In this document: positions 9,489 through 18,412 of the stretch, piece by piece
How positions within the stretch are numbered: the stretch's first letter is position 1
How the letters are laid out: each line of letters opens with the position of its first letter
Origin: Paenibacillus tyrphae
GTDB lineage: Bacteria; Bacillota; Bacilli; Paenibacillales; NBRC-103111
Direction: 5' to 3'
Assembly: GCF_027925525.1 (NCBI RefSeq)
Contig: NZ_BSDJ01000027.1
Span: 1 to 64,000 of the forward strand
DNA: 64,000 nt
The notes under the pieces: generated by a model
The model's input: the letters and a program-made list of their open reading frames with translations, nothing else
What the model was told of the DNA's origin: nothing
The model's database searches: none
Position numbers and translations under genes: made by a program

Positions 9489-11156
9489 ATGGAGGAAGCC
9501 TTTTCAAGTAACAGAAGGACGGAAATATTACAAGCCTTACCGAAGCAAACGTTCGATGTCCTTATCATCGGGGGCGGGATTACCGGGGCCGGTATTCTGC
9601 TTGATGCGACGACCAGGGGCATGAACACGGTGCTGGTGGAAATGCAGGATTTCGCAGCGGGAACCTCCAGCCGATCCACCAAGCTGGTCCATGGAGGGCT
9701 GCGTTATTTGAAGCAGCTTGAGGTAAAAATGGTCGCCGAGGTCGGGAAAGAACGCGCGGTTGTGTATGAGAATGGCCCTCATGTGACCACTCCGGAATGG
9801 ATGCTGCTTCCGTTCCATCAAGGCGGTACGTTCGGAAAGTTCAGTACTTCTCTGGGACTGAGGCTCTATGATTTTTTGGCGGGAGTGAAGCGAAGCGAGC
9901 GGCGGAAAATGCTCGGCGTTCAGGAAACGATACGGCGTGAGCCGCTCGTCAAGCGTGAAGGGCTAAAGGGAAGCGGCGTCTACGTCGAGTATCGTACCGA
10001 TGACGCCCGCCTCACCATCGAGGTGATGAAAGAAGCGTTCGCGCGTGGAGCGAAGGCTGTAAACTATGCCAAGGTCGAGCAGTTTATTTATCAAAACGGC
10101 AAAGTTGTTGGAGTGAAAGTCAGGGATACGATCCATGGAGCATGGTATGAGATCTTTGCCCGCAAAATCGTGAATGCCGCCGGGCCTTGGGTAGATACGC
10201 TTCGGGAGATGGATCAATCGAAAACCAAGAAACATTTGCAGCTGACCAAAGGAGTACATTTGGTGATCGACCAATCCCGGTTTCCGCTGCGGCAAGCGGT
10301 CTATTTCGATACGCCGGACGGGCGGATGGTATTCGCTATTCCGCGGGACGGTAAGGCGTATGTAGGTACCACGGATACTGTCTTCAAGGGAGATATCGCT
10401 CATCCGAGAATGTCTTCCGAAGATCGCAACTATATCATTAATGCCGTTAATTATATGTTTCCCACATTGAACCTTGGCATTCAGGATATTGAATCCAGTT
10501 GGACGGGACTTCGCCCGCTTATCTTTGAAGAAAGTAAAACGGCGTCGGAAATATCCCGCAAGGATGAAATCTGGCAGTCGGAGTCCGGATTAATTACCAT
10601 TGCGGGAGGCAAACTCACCGGTTATCGTAAAATGGCGGAAATGGTCGTCGATCTTTTGAACGATTTGTTCAAGAAGGAAGGAGTAACCAAATTTACCCCT
10701 TGCGTGACCAAAACCATGCCGATCTCCGGCGGACATGTAGGCGGACCGGATCGATTCCCTACCTTTATCGAGCGGAAAACGGCGGAGGGCATAAAGCGGG
10801 GGTTCAGCAAGGAGCAAGCGGAGAAGCTTGTTCGAAAATACGGCTCGAATATTGATCGTTTGTACGAGCTGGCTTCTACCCATGGAAAAAATGGTTCGGA
10901 CTTCGAGCTTCCTTTAGACGTGCTGGCCATGGTTGTCTACGCTATTGAAGAGGAAATGACGGTGAAACCGATCGATTTCTTTAACCGGCGTACGGGCGGG
11001 CTGCTCTTTAATATCTCATGGGTGCATGAATTCAGGACGCCGGTTATTGCATTTATGGAGCAGTATTTGCATTGGAGCGAAGAAGAGACACGGCAGTACA
11101 GGGAAGAGCTGGAGAAGCAGCTTCTCGAGGCTGTTGTCCCTGTAGATGTTAGATAA
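9489..11156 (+). CDS. glpD: aerobic glycerol-3-phosphate dehydrogenase
   Basis: A 555-residue FAD-dependent enzyme that oxidises sn-glycerol-3-phosphate to dihydroxyacetone phosphate and passes electrons to menaquinone at the membrane. The dinucleotide-binding motif GGGITGAG is near residue 25, followed by the GTSSRSTKLVHGGLRYL segment typical of GlpD/GlpA. Length and the C-terminal helical domain fit Bacillus GlpD. The ribosome site GAAGGAGGG lies just before the ATG, 28 bp after the GH31 gene, so the two are cotranscribed. It completes the path from released glycerol to glycolysis. A strong bidirectional hairpin follows about 150 bp downstream. Confidence 0.97.
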   Translation: MEEAFSSNRRTEILQALPKQTFDVLIIGGGITGAGILLDATTRGMNTVLVEMQDFAAGTSSRSTKLVHGGLRYLKQLEVKMVAEVGKERAVVYENGPHVTTPEWMLLPFHQGGTFGKFSTSLGLRLYDFLAGVKRSERRKMLGVQETIRREPLVKREGLKGSGVYVEYRTDDARLTIEVMKEAFARGAKAVNYAKVEQFIYQNGKVVGVKVRDTIHGAWYEIFARKIVNAAGPWVDTLREMDQSKTKKHLQLTKGVHLVIDQSRFPLRQAVYFDTPDGRMVFAIPRDGKAYVGTTDTVFKGDIAHPRMSSEDRNYIINAVNYMFPTLNLGIQDIESSWTGLRPLIFEESKTASEISRKDEIWQSESGLITIAGGKLTGYRKMAEMVVDLLNDLFKKEGVTKFTPCVTKTMPISGGHVGGPDRFPTFIERKTAEGIKRGFSKEQAEKLVRKYGSNIDRLYELASTHGKNGSDFELPLDVLAMVVYAIEEEMTVKPIDFFNRRTGGLLFNISWVHEFRTPVIAFMEQYLHWSEEETRQYREELEKQLLEAVVPVDVR

Positions 11157-11303
11157 CAATTCAGATTGTGCAGTCATGAGCCTCACGTGAAAGCCCGCTT
11201 GGGGCTGCCAGTGCGCTGCGGGCGGAACGATTTTCAATGCTCAAACATCGGAAAGAGGCATTGACCAGGCTCTTTACCTACTGTATATTTCTATATCGCA
11301 TAA

Positions 11304-11353
11304 AAAAAGTGCTTGCCATTGGCTTTCTGATAAGTCAAAGGCAAGCACTTTTT
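11304..11353 (+). terminator. bidirectional rho-independent terminator
   Basis: AAAAAGTGCTTGCC (11304-11317) is the exact complement of GGCAAGCACTTTTT (11340-11353), so each strand has a hairpin with a T run. It closes the glpK-GH31-glpD unit. Confidence 0.85.
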
Positions 11354-11510
11354 ATACTTCCGCCTCCAAAAACAGCATGTTTGAATCACTATACGGATAA
11401 TGCATAAATATAAGCTATTTTCTCAACAATTATGACACCACACAGATCGGTGTCCGATTTTATATTCAAGCGACAAGGGCAGAGGATGAAGCTTGCAAAA
11501 GAATAGGGGA

Positions 11511-12166
11511 CTGTCCCACAGTGGTCAAGACCCCAAATAGCGGACATTGAAAAAAGCCCTAGGCTACAAGCTGACGTCGGTACTCTGCCGGCGTCAGCTT
11601 GTTTAGCTTTCTTTGCGCTGTCCAGTCACGTCTTTATGCGTTTCAAAAGCCTTCCTGAACGTCTCTAATACAAGAGGATTGCCGTTACGGCTGCTTATGT
11701 GGTAGGCAACAATTTCACCGTTCCAAAAGTTCCTTCATTGCGGATAAATAAATGCGATCATCCAATACTCGATATTGAGTCACATCCGTTACCCATTTTT
11801 GATTGGGTCCTGTCGCACTAAAATCTCTCTGTAGCAGATTCTCCGCGATCCTCCCATCAGATTTAGCTGCTTCACGTGTCGTGCGATGAACCTATTTGCG
11901 ACGAATGATTGCCTTAATCTTTAACTCTCGCATAAGCCGCAATACCTTCTTATGGTTCAAACACAGGCCGTACTGTCGGTAAAATTCGTCCTGTATCTGC
12001 CGATATCCAAACGTCTTCTTACGTTGATCCAGGAGTCCAAACTCACCTAATTGCTTATACCTCCGCATCCACTTCTTTGAATACGTTTTAAACTTCTGAC
12101 CACTTACTGCCATAAAAAACTGCACCTCCAACTGTTAGATGGTGTCTAACAATTGGGGTGCAGTTC
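11511..12166 (-). mobile_element. IS3-family insertion sequence relic
   Basis: The minus strand carries broken pieces of an IS3/IS150-type element. Near 12165 an end (TGAACTGCACCCCAATTGTT) leads into a ribosome site and an OrfA start reading MAVSGQKFKTYSKKWMRRYK. This is joined directly to an OrfB piece (TFGYRQIQDEFYRQYG), so most of OrfA and early OrfB has been deleted. Near 11575-11620 the OrfB C-terminus is readable (RKLNKLTPAEYRRQL). No intact transposase remains. The left boundary is approximate and no target duplication was identified. Confidence 0.75.
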
Positions 12167-12302
12167 AAATTCATCGGATTAACCTAGGGGTTTTTCCAAT
12201 GTCTATTCTAAGGAGTGCAGTTCAATTGAGAAATTGGACTTTTTTCGTTACTCTAGAAAAGCGCCCTTATGTTGAATAACACCTTAATGGAGGTTACATA
12301 TT

Positions 12303-13256
12303 TTGAAACTGGAAAGGCTCTTATCTATCATTATTCTACTGCTGAACCGTCGTATGGTGCAGGCTAAGGAATTGGCGGAGCGGTTTGAGGTATCCATTCG
12401 GACGATATACCGAGATATAGACGCAATTAATGCAGCCGGCATCCCGATCGTCACCTATCAAGGAACAAACGGCGGCATTGGTTTGGCAGAAGGTTACCGC
12501 TTGGATCGAAATATGCTAACAAATGACGAGCTTGCTGCTATCGTCACCGCCCTCCGCAGTATTTCCAATTCATATGGCAAAGAGCAACACCAACGACTAG
12601 TGGAAAAAATAAATAGTGTCGTACTGCCATCGCATAAAGAAGAATTTCAACATAAGACAAATCGCGTACTCATCGATTACACTCCTTGGGATGGTATTGA
12701 ACATCTCCGTCCGAAACTACAACTATTAGACGAAGCATTAGATAGCTGTGTATTAATTAGCTTCACCTATTCGAATGCAGAAGGTGAAGTTTCCCAGCGT
12801 ATAGTAGAGCCACATAAGCTCATTCTCAAAGGAAGGCATTGGTATCTGCAAGCTTATTGTCTAGAGAAAGAAGAGTTCCGCCTGTTTAAAATAAAAAGAA
12901 TGAAAGAGCTCGCGATAGATCGTGAAAGAACTTTCATTCGTCGAGATCCCGCTACTCAGGGGCATATCGAAGGCAAAAGTAAATTCAAACCATCCAATGT
13001 ACCGGAAGTTGTCCTTCGATTCCAAGATGAAGCTCGTTATTTAGCGGAAGAATGGTTTGGCATCGAAGAACTTTTGCCAGTTGAGGATGGCAGTTGGCTA
13101 GTAAAAAAGGCATATCCGGAAAATGAATGGCTCTATAGTTTCATTCTTGGCTTGGGACATCATGTAGAGGTGCTTGAGCCCCAACATTTACGGAAAATCA
13201 TTGCTAGTCGTGCGGAAAAAATAGCAACAATTTATAAAAATGACAAGGTAACTTGA
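12303..13256 (+). CDS. YafY/WYL-domain transcriptional regulator
   Basis: A 317-residue regulator with an N-terminal winged HTH (HTH_11, residues about 1-60: LAERFEVSIRTIYRDIDAIN) and a WYL ligand-sensing domain (about 140-215, with GRHWYLQAYC). It starts at TTG 12303, nine bases after GGAGG; no ATG sits nearby. Proteins of this build usually control a neighbouring small gene. Here a GyrI-like protein follows, and a TGACA-N6-TGTCA inverted repeat spans the end of this gene and the gap. The region 12.2-14.3 kb is visibly more AT-rich than its neighbours and abuts an IS relic, which fits horizontal arrival. Confidence 0.9.
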   Translation: MKLERLLSIIILLLNRRMVQAKELAERFEVSIRTIYRDIDAINAAGIPIVTYQGTNGGIGLAEGYRLDRNMLTNDELAAIVTALRSISNSYGKEQHQRLVEKINSVVLPSHKEEFQHKTNRVLIDYTPWDGIEHLRPKLQLLDEALDSCVLISFTYSNAEGEVSQRIVEPHKLILKGRHWYLQAYCLEKEEFRLFKIKRMKELAIDRERTFIRRDPATQGHIEGKSKFKPSNVPEVVLRFQDEARYLAEEWFGIEELLPVEDGSWLVKKAYPENEWLYSFILGLGHHVEVLEPQHLRKIIASRAEKIATIYKNDKVT

Positions 13257-13269
13257 CAGTCGGTTGTCA
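13254..13269. promoter_or_regulatory. inverted repeat, candidate WYL-regulator operator
   Basis: TGACA (13254-13258) and TGTCA (13265-13269) form a short palindrome with a six-base spacer. It straddles the stop codon of the WYL regulator, upstream of the GyrI-like gene. I recall similar TGACA/TGTCA repeats beside YafY-type regulators, so this is a plausible operator. It is short enough to be chance. Confidence 0.4.
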
Positions 13270-13321
13270 GGTTTATTGTTTTATACTGGTTTCATTCTAT
13301 AATTAAGGAGAATGATAAAGG

Positions 13322-13828
13322 ATGAAACATAACGAACGAATTGAACCTACCCGAATTGAGGAATTACCCTCCTTCACGTTAGCTGGAATTAGTACCGTTA
13401 CCACAAATGAAGCCGAACTAAGCAAAGCTGGAAAAATTGGTAAGTTATTCGAACAGTTCCATTCTCAAAATATTGGTAAGAAGCTAGGTGTTAATATACA
13501 AGAGGATGGTCATTATAGCTGTTACTTCAACTATGAGCAGGGAGATGCGGGACTTTATGAAGTAATGGTCAGCGTACATGTGCAGGAAGCATTACAACTT
13601 CAAAACCTAGATATGATAAAAGCATTTACGGTTCCTGCTGCAAAATATGCCGTATTCGTCACAGAACGTGGACCAATTATAGAGATGGTGCAGCGTACTT
13701 GGGCTGATATTTGGCAATGGTCACAACAGCCGGGAAATAACCGAGCATTCACGGGTGATTTTGAATATTACAGCAAGGATATTAATCCAGAGGACGGACA
13801 AGCAGAAGTCTATATTTCGATAAAATAG
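13322..13828 (+). CDS. GyrI-like effector-binding domain protein
   Basis: A 168-residue stand-alone GyrI-like/AraC effector-binding domain (SHV fold), with the typical opening RIEELPSFTLAGIS and the EVMVSVHV core. Such proteins bind small hydrophobic or cationic molecules and are commonly paired with YafY/WYL or MerR regulators in drug-sensing pairs. It follows the WYL regulator with a 65-bp gap that includes the inverted repeat. The start follows AAGGAG. Its ligand cannot be told from sequence. Confidence 0.85.
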   Translation: MKHNERIEPTRIEELPSFTLAGISTVTTNEAELSKAGKIGKLFEQFHSQNIGKKLGVNIQEDGHYSCYFNYEQGDAGLYEVMVSVHVQEALQLQNLDMIKAFTVPAAKYAVFVTERGPIIEMVQRTWADIWQWSQQPGNNRAFTGDFEYYSKDINPEDGQAEVYISIK

Positions 13829-13870
13829 CTTCCATGCTGTACCGGACAGCTTAAAAAAGGAATGATCAAT

Positions 13871-14290
13871 ATGAGTGCAATTAAAAATACCAAGGTGGAG
13901 GATGTATTCGAACAGTATCCTAAACAAATTCGGTCGAAGCTATTGATTCTTCGTCAGTTAATTTTGGATACGGCCATTGAGACAGAAGGCGTTGATCACG
14001 TGGATGAAACGCTAAAATGGGGAGAGCCTAGTTACATCACAAAAAAAGGGAGTACAGTTAGAATAGGCTGGAAACCGTCAAGCCCAGACCAATACGCCAT
14101 GTATTTTAACTGCAATACAAAGCTAGTTGCTACGTTTAAAGAGGTTTATAGAGATTTATTCAACTATGAAGGGAATCGAGCGATTGTATTTGCAGAAAAT
14201 GATGAAATACCAGTAAACGAATTCAAACAGTGCATTGCATTGGCACTCACTTATCATACTCGAAAGCATCTACCAATGCTTGGGATATAA
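13871..14290 (+). CDS. DUF1801 domain protein
   Basis: A protein of about 139 residues with a DUF1801 (YdhG-like) domain, recognisable by the DETLKWGEPSY segment near residue 40 and the IALALTYH region near the C-terminus. The biochemical function of this family is not established. I prefer the ATG at 13871 because AAAGGA lies about nine bases upstream; the in-frame ATG at 13862 overlaps that ribosome site. It follows the GyrI-like gene by about 40 bp and ends at a strong hairpin, so the WYL, GyrI-like and DUF1801 genes probably form one small unit. Confidence 0.8.
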   Translation: MSAIKNTKVEDVFEQYPKQIRSKLLILRQLILDTAIETEGVDHVDETLKWGEPSYITKKGSTVRIGWKPSSPDQYAMYFNCNTKLVATFKEVYRDLFNYEGNRAIVFAENDEIPVNEFKQCIALALTYHTRKHLPMLGI

Positions 14291-14299
14291 TAATAAATA

Positions 14300-14341
14300 A
14301 AAGACAGACTGCAAAGAATGACCTTGGCAGTCTGTCTTTCT
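14300..14341. terminator. rho-independent terminator, convergent genes
   Basis: AAAGACAGACTGC (14300-14312) pairs with GCAGTCTGTCTTT (14327-14339), with A- and T-rich flanks on both sides. It serves the DUF1801 gene and would also fit the end of the leftward remnant at 14345-14491. Confidence 0.85.
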
Positions 14342-14344
14342 CAT

Positions 14345-14491
14345 TTAATTGGAAGCCGGCAGCTCAATTTTGGTTTCCAATCCCTTGATGACGAATGGCT
14401 TCAAAATCAAGTATTTGGTCGTCCCGGACGTTGAGGCGTACCGTCTGTCATAATTCAACCGGTTTCCTTCGTAATTAGACAGATCCAGCCG
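14345..14491 (-). pseudogene. C-terminal remnant of an unrecognised gene
   Basis: The minus strand shows 48 codons of protein-like sequence ending at TAA (14347-14345), with segments NYEGNRLNYDRRYAS, KYLILKPFVIKG and LETKIELPASN. The frame is blocked by a stop directly upstream and has no start codon with a ribosome site. It abuts a strong terminator in the position expected for the end of a real gene. I take it as the surviving tail of a deleted gene. The alternating hydrophobic pattern suggests a beta-rich domain; the family is not recognised. Confidence 0.4.
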
Positions 14492-14715
14492 CTATAGGAT
14501 CACATTTCATTTACACTATTCTGCTTATCCACCCCCCAGCATCGTTGACCATAAATAATTTAAATAGTAACAATAGACGATTTCAATTTCAGAATCCGCC
14601 GAAGCTATGATACATTCGAGATGTCATCGAGCGGGATGACCTGGAAAGAAAGCGCTACCTTTGTTGGAAAGCATCATATTATGTAAAAAAACTATATGAA
14701 ACCGAGGGGTTCTCT

Positions 14716-15630
14716 ATGATTACTACAAAAAACAGCAACGATATTTCACTTATCGGAGTGCCGCTTCAACTCGGTGCCAATCGTTCTGGTGTAGACATGG
14801 GGCCGACTGCGATTCGAAGTTCAAATATTCAGGCAAGGCTGGAAACGTTGGGTTTCCACGTCAGTGATTGCGGCGATATCGAGGTTAACCGCTTGCAGGA
14901 CAGGTGTGATCCTGATGAAAAATTAAAGTACTTGGCGGAAATCGTTCGCGTTAACACGAAATTGGCTGAAGTGGTGGCCCGAGAGATGGGAAAAGGCCGG
15001 TTTCCTCTCGTTATCGGCGGAGATCACAGTATTGCTATCGGAACAATTAAAGGTATCCTGCAGCATGTGAACAAGCTTGGTGTCATTTGGTTCGACGCGC
15101 ATACGGATGTGAATACGGAATTTACGACCACTTCGGGTCACATTCATGGAATGTCGCTAGCTGTATTGTTAGGTCACGGGCATCCGAGTCTAACTTCCAT
15201 TGGGGGAGCGAACAAGAAATTAGATCCGCGCAACGTTGTTATTATCGGGGCGAGATCGATCGATCCGGGTGAAAGGCTGTTCTTGAAGGAGCAAGGCATT
15301 CGCGTATTTACGATGTATGACATCGACAAATATGGCATGAAAGCGGTCATGGATGAGGCGTTAGAGCGGGTTTCGGCAGGTACGGATGGTATTCACCTCA
15401 GTCTGGATTTGGACGGGATGGACCCGCGGGAAGCGCCCGGTGTCGGAACGCCTGTAGAGGGCGGGATTACTTATAGAGAGAGTCATTTTGCTATGGAATA
15501 TCTGCATGAACATGGCGCTCTTGTCTCGGCGGAAATTGTAGAAGTGAATCCGATGCTCGATGTGAACAACAGGACGGCCAAATCCGCTGTCGACTTGGCC
15601 GGCTCGCTTTTTGGAGAACGAATTCTATAA
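14716..15630 (+). CDS. rocF: arginase
   Basis: A 304-residue ureohydrolase that splits L-arginine into ornithine and urea with a dinuclear manganese site. The metal ligands are visible: GGDHS (about residues 101-105), WFDAHTDVN (about 125-133) and DLDGMDP (about 231-237). The length is typical of Bacillus RocF. The ornithine aminotransferase gene follows 31 bp downstream and the permease after that, giving an arginine/ornithine catabolic operon in the order F-D-E. Bacillus roc operons are often SigL/RocR dependent, but I did not find a clear -24/-12 promoter in the 210 bp upstream. Confidence 0.96.
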   Translation: MITTKNSNDISLIGVPLQLGANRSGVDMGPTAIRSSNIQARLETLGFHVSDCGDIEVNRLQDRCDPDEKLKYLAEIVRVNTKLAEVVAREMGKGRFPLVIGGDHSIAIGTIKGILQHVNKLGVIWFDAHTDVNTEFTTTSGHIHGMSLAVLLGHGHPSLTSIGGANKKLDPRNVVIIGARSIDPGERLFLKEQGIRVFTMYDIDKYGMKAVMDEALERVSAGTDGIHLSLDLDGMDPREAPGVGTPVEGGITYRESHFAMEYLHEHGALVSAEIVEVNPMLDVNNRTAKSAVDLAGSLFGERIL

Positions 15631-15661
15631 ATAAAATCATTTTGATCGGGGAGGCCCTGCC

Positions 15662-16873
15662 ATGACACAAACAAAGCAAATTATTGAACAGACTGAAAAA
15701 TACGGAGCTGCAAATTACCGTCCGCTGCCTATCGTGATATCTAAAGCGGAGGGAGTATGGGTGGAAGATCCGGAAGGCAACAAATATATGGATATGCTAA
15801 GTGCCTATTCCGCGCTAAACCATGGGCACAGACACCCGAAAATCGTTCAAGCGTTGAAGGATCAAGCGGATAAAGTCACTTTGACATCCCGTGCGTTTCA
15901 CAATGACCAGCTAGGGACCTTTTACGAAAAACTGTCGCAGCTGACGGGGAAAAGTATGATCCTTCCGATGAATACAGGCGCAGAGGCCGTGGAAACGGCG
16001 ATCAAAGCCATTCGGCGCTGGGCGTACGGCGTGAAAAAAGTGCCTGCCAATCAAGCTGAAATTATTGTTTGTGAAGGCAATTTCCATGGACGCACGATTA
16101 CGATTACTTCTTTTTCCTCCGAGGAAGAGTATAAGGCTGGATTCGGGCCGTTCACACCCGGGTTCAAAATTATTCCGTACGGCGATCTGGAAGCTTTGAA
16201 AAATGCGATTTCGCCGAATACCGCTGCATTTTTGTTCGAGCCGATTCAAGGGGAAGCGGGCATCAATATTCCGCCAACCGGATTTATCCAAGGAGCGCAA
16301 AGGCTTTGCAACGAAAACAATGTCTTGTTAGTTGCCGATGAAATCCAAACGGGCTTCGGGCGCACGGGCAAGTTATTTGCTTGCGACTGGGAGAATGTGA
16401 AGCCGGATATGTACATTTTGGGTAAAGCATTGGGCGGAGGGGTATTTCCGATTTCTGCGGTCGCTGCTGACCAGGACATTCTCGGCGTGTTTAACCCGGG
16501 TTCTCACGGCTCTACTTTTGGCGGTAATCCGTTAGGCTGTGCAGTAGCAATTACGGCATTGGATGTTCTGCAAGAAGAGGATCTGGTTCGTCGTTCCGAA
16601 CAATCGGGACAATATTTTATAAATAAGCTAAAGGAGATCAAAAGCAGCAAATTGAAGGAAATTCGCGGCCGCGGCTTATTTATCGGGCTTGAATTGAACG
16701 AACCGGCGCGTCCTTATTGCGAAAAGCTGAAAGAGCTGGGCCTGCTGTGCAAAGAAACGCATGAAACGACGATTCGGTTTGCTCCGCCGTTAAATATTTC
16801 ACAAGAAAATTTGGATTGGGCGCTTGAACGAATTGTATCGGTTTTTCATGAAGTGGAAGCTGCAACCCAGTAA
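15662..16873 (+). CDS. rocD: ornithine aminotransferase
   Basis: A 403-residue class-III PLP aminotransferase that converts ornithine and 2-oxoglutarate to glutamate-5-semialdehyde and glutamate. The PLP lysine is K255 in ILGKALGGGVFP. The motifs FEPIQGEAGI and ADEIQTGFGRTGK precede it. Start and ribosome site (GGGGAGG) are clear. It follows arginase and precedes the amino-acid permease, forming the core of arginine use as nitrogen and carbon source. Confidence 0.96.
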   Translation: MTQTKQIIEQTEKYGAANYRPLPIVISKAEGVWVEDPEGNKYMDMLSAYSALNHGHRHPKIVQALKDQADKVTLTSRAFHNDQLGTFYEKLSQLTGKSMILPMNTGAEAVETAIKAIRRWAYGVKKVPANQAEIIVCEGNFHGRTITITSFSSEEEYKAGFGPFTPGFKIIPYGDLEALKNAISPNTAAFLFEPIQGEAGINIPPTGFIQGAQRLCNENNVLLVADEIQTGFGRTGKLFACDWENVKPDMYILGKALGGGVFPISAVAADQDILGVFNPGSHGSTFGGNPLGCAVAITALDVLQEEDLVRRSEQSGQYFINKLKEIKSSKLKEIRGRGLFIGLELNEPARPYCEKLKELGLLCKETHETTIRFAPPLNISQENLDWALERIVSVFHEVEAATQ

Positions 16874-16956
16874 GGATGCCTTTCAATCGCCAAAGCTCAT
16901 GAGTGTATGGTGCAGAATAAGGGGGCGAATTCATCATAGAACAGAGGATACATGGT

Positions 16957-18318
16957 GTGACCGAGTTGCAGCGCACGATGAAGAGCAGGCATGTCTATAT
17001 GATTTCACTCGGTGGAGTTATTGGCACAGGGCTGTTTATCAGTTCAGGGTATACGATTAGTCAGGCGGGACCTGGCGGTTCGATTCTCGCGTATTTGGTG
17101 GGCGGACTCATTATGTATCTCGTTATGATGTGCCTTGGCGAATTATCCGTTGCCATGCCTGAATCAGGCTCTTTTCAAACGTATGCGACGAAATATATCG
17201 GACCTGCTACAGGATTTACGGTCGGTTGGTTATATTGGTTTGGTTGGGTAATTACATTAGGCTCTGAGGTTACAGCTTCCGGGTTAATCATGAAGCGCTG
17301 GTTTCCTGACGTACCGACTTGGATCTGGTGTACCCTCTTTGTGATTGTGCTCTTTTTACTGAATGCTCTTTCTACAAGAGCATACGCCGAGACGGAGTAC
17401 TGGTTTGCGAGTATTAAACTATTTACGATCATCGCATTTATTGTTTTAGGCGGCGCTGCTATGTTCGGGTTTATTCACATGAAAGGTTATTCGTCTGCGC
17501 CTATGTTTTCTAATTTTACGGGAGAAGGCGGTTTATTTCCTAATGGTTTAGGCGGCGTGTTGATGTCGATGGTCACGGTTAATTTTGCTTTTCAGGGCAG
17601 CGAGCTCGTTGGAATTGCCGCGGGAGAAAGCAAAGATCCGGAGACTTCCGTGCCTAAAGCCATTCGAAATACAGTCTGGCGAATTATTTTATTTTTCCTG
17701 CTATCCATTTTTGTTGTCTCGGGATTAATTTCGTGGAAAGAAGCGGGAGTTATAGAAAGTCCGTTTGTTATGGTTTTTGACAATATCGGTGTTCCTTATT
17801 CTGCCGACATTATGAATTTTGTGATCTTAACGGCTCTATTGTCCGTTGCGAATTCCGGACTGTATGCTTCATCCCGCATGCTTTGGGCTCTTTCGAGAAG
17901 CAAAATGGCTCCTGCCGCTCTGGGAAAATTAACGGCAAGAGGAGTACCGTTAAATGCATTAATCATTAGTGTCGGTATTGCCTGCTTGTCACTGTTATCC
18001 AGCGTTTATGCGGCAGACACCGTTTATCTGTGGCTAGTTTCGCTTGCCGGATTGACCGCTATTATGGCTTGGATGGCTATCGCTGCTTCTCAATATATGT
18101 TCCGCAAAAAATTCCTCAAGCAAGGCGGGCGTCTTACTGACTTGAAATACCGTACCCCGTTGTATCCCTTTGTTCCAATAGCGGCCTTCATCCTGTGTAC
18201 GGTTGCTTGCATCGGGCTTGCCTTTGATCCGAATCAACGGCTTGCGCTGTATTGCGCAGTGCCATTTGTTACTTTTTGTTATGTTATTTATCATATGAAG
18301 TATAAGAAGAAAATGTAA
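16957..18318 (+). CDS. rocE: amino-acid permease, probably arginine/ornithine
   Basis: A 453-residue APC-superfamily permease with about twelve membrane segments and the N-terminal signature RHVYMISLGGVIGTGLFISS of the AAT family. Position behind arginase and ornithine aminotransferase makes arginine/ornithine uptake the likely role, as for RocE of B. subtilis; the exact substrate cannot be read from sequence. The GTG start at 16957 is preceded by AGAGGA. An ATG three bases upstream is out of frame and hits a stop. The gene ends before a large shared terminator, convergent with the LysR gene. Confidence 0.88.
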   Translation: MTELQRTMKSRHVYMISLGGVIGTGLFISSGYTISQAGPGGSILAYLVGGLIMYLVMMCLGELSVAMPESGSFQTYATKYIGPATGFTVGWLYWFGWVITLGSEVTASGLIMKRWFPDVPTWIWCTLFVIVLFLLNALSTRAYAETEYWFASIKLFTIIAFIVLGGAAMFGFIHMKGYSSAPMFSNFTGEGGLFPNGLGGVLMSMVTVNFAFQGSELVGIAAGESKDPETSVPKAIRNTVWRIILFFLLSIFVVSGLISWKEAGVIESPFVMVFDNIGVPYSADIMNFVILTALLSVANSGLYASSRMLWALSRSKMAPAALGKLTARGVPLNALIISVGIACLSLLSSVYAADTVYLWLVSLAGLTAIMAWMAIAASQYMFRKKFLKQGGRLTDLKYRTPLYPFVPIAAFILCTVACIGLAFDPNQRLALYCAVPFVTFCYVIYHMKYKKKM

Positions 18319-18351
18319 AATAATAAAAATTGAAATCGCTTACTGATACAT

Positions 18352-18410
18352 TTGGGCAGAAAAAATGGTAGAAGGAGACGCATGCTCCTTCTGCCATTCT
18401 TTCTGCCCAA
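18352..18410. terminator. long bidirectional terminator
   Basis: A long inverted repeat: TTGGGCAGAA, ATGG and AGAAGGAG (18352-18377) pair imperfectly with CTCCTTCT, CCAT and TTCTGCCCAA (18385-18410). It separates rocE from the convergent LysR gene, whose stop codon lies at its right edge. Confidence 0.8.
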
Positions 18411-18412
18411 TT

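Noticed and set aside
14647..14660. Weak cre-like sequence AGAAAGCGCTACCT upstream of rocF
   Set aside because: It matches only about 11 of 14 consensus positions, so it is not called.
14500..14715. Sigma-54 (SigL) promoter expected for a roc operon
   Set aside because: No TGGCAC-N5-TTGC-like element with correct spacing was found in the gap.
18330..18343. cre-like sequence TGAAATCGCTTACT after rocE
   Set aside because: It lies downstream of the operon next to a terminator, where a cre site would have no clear role; probably chance.
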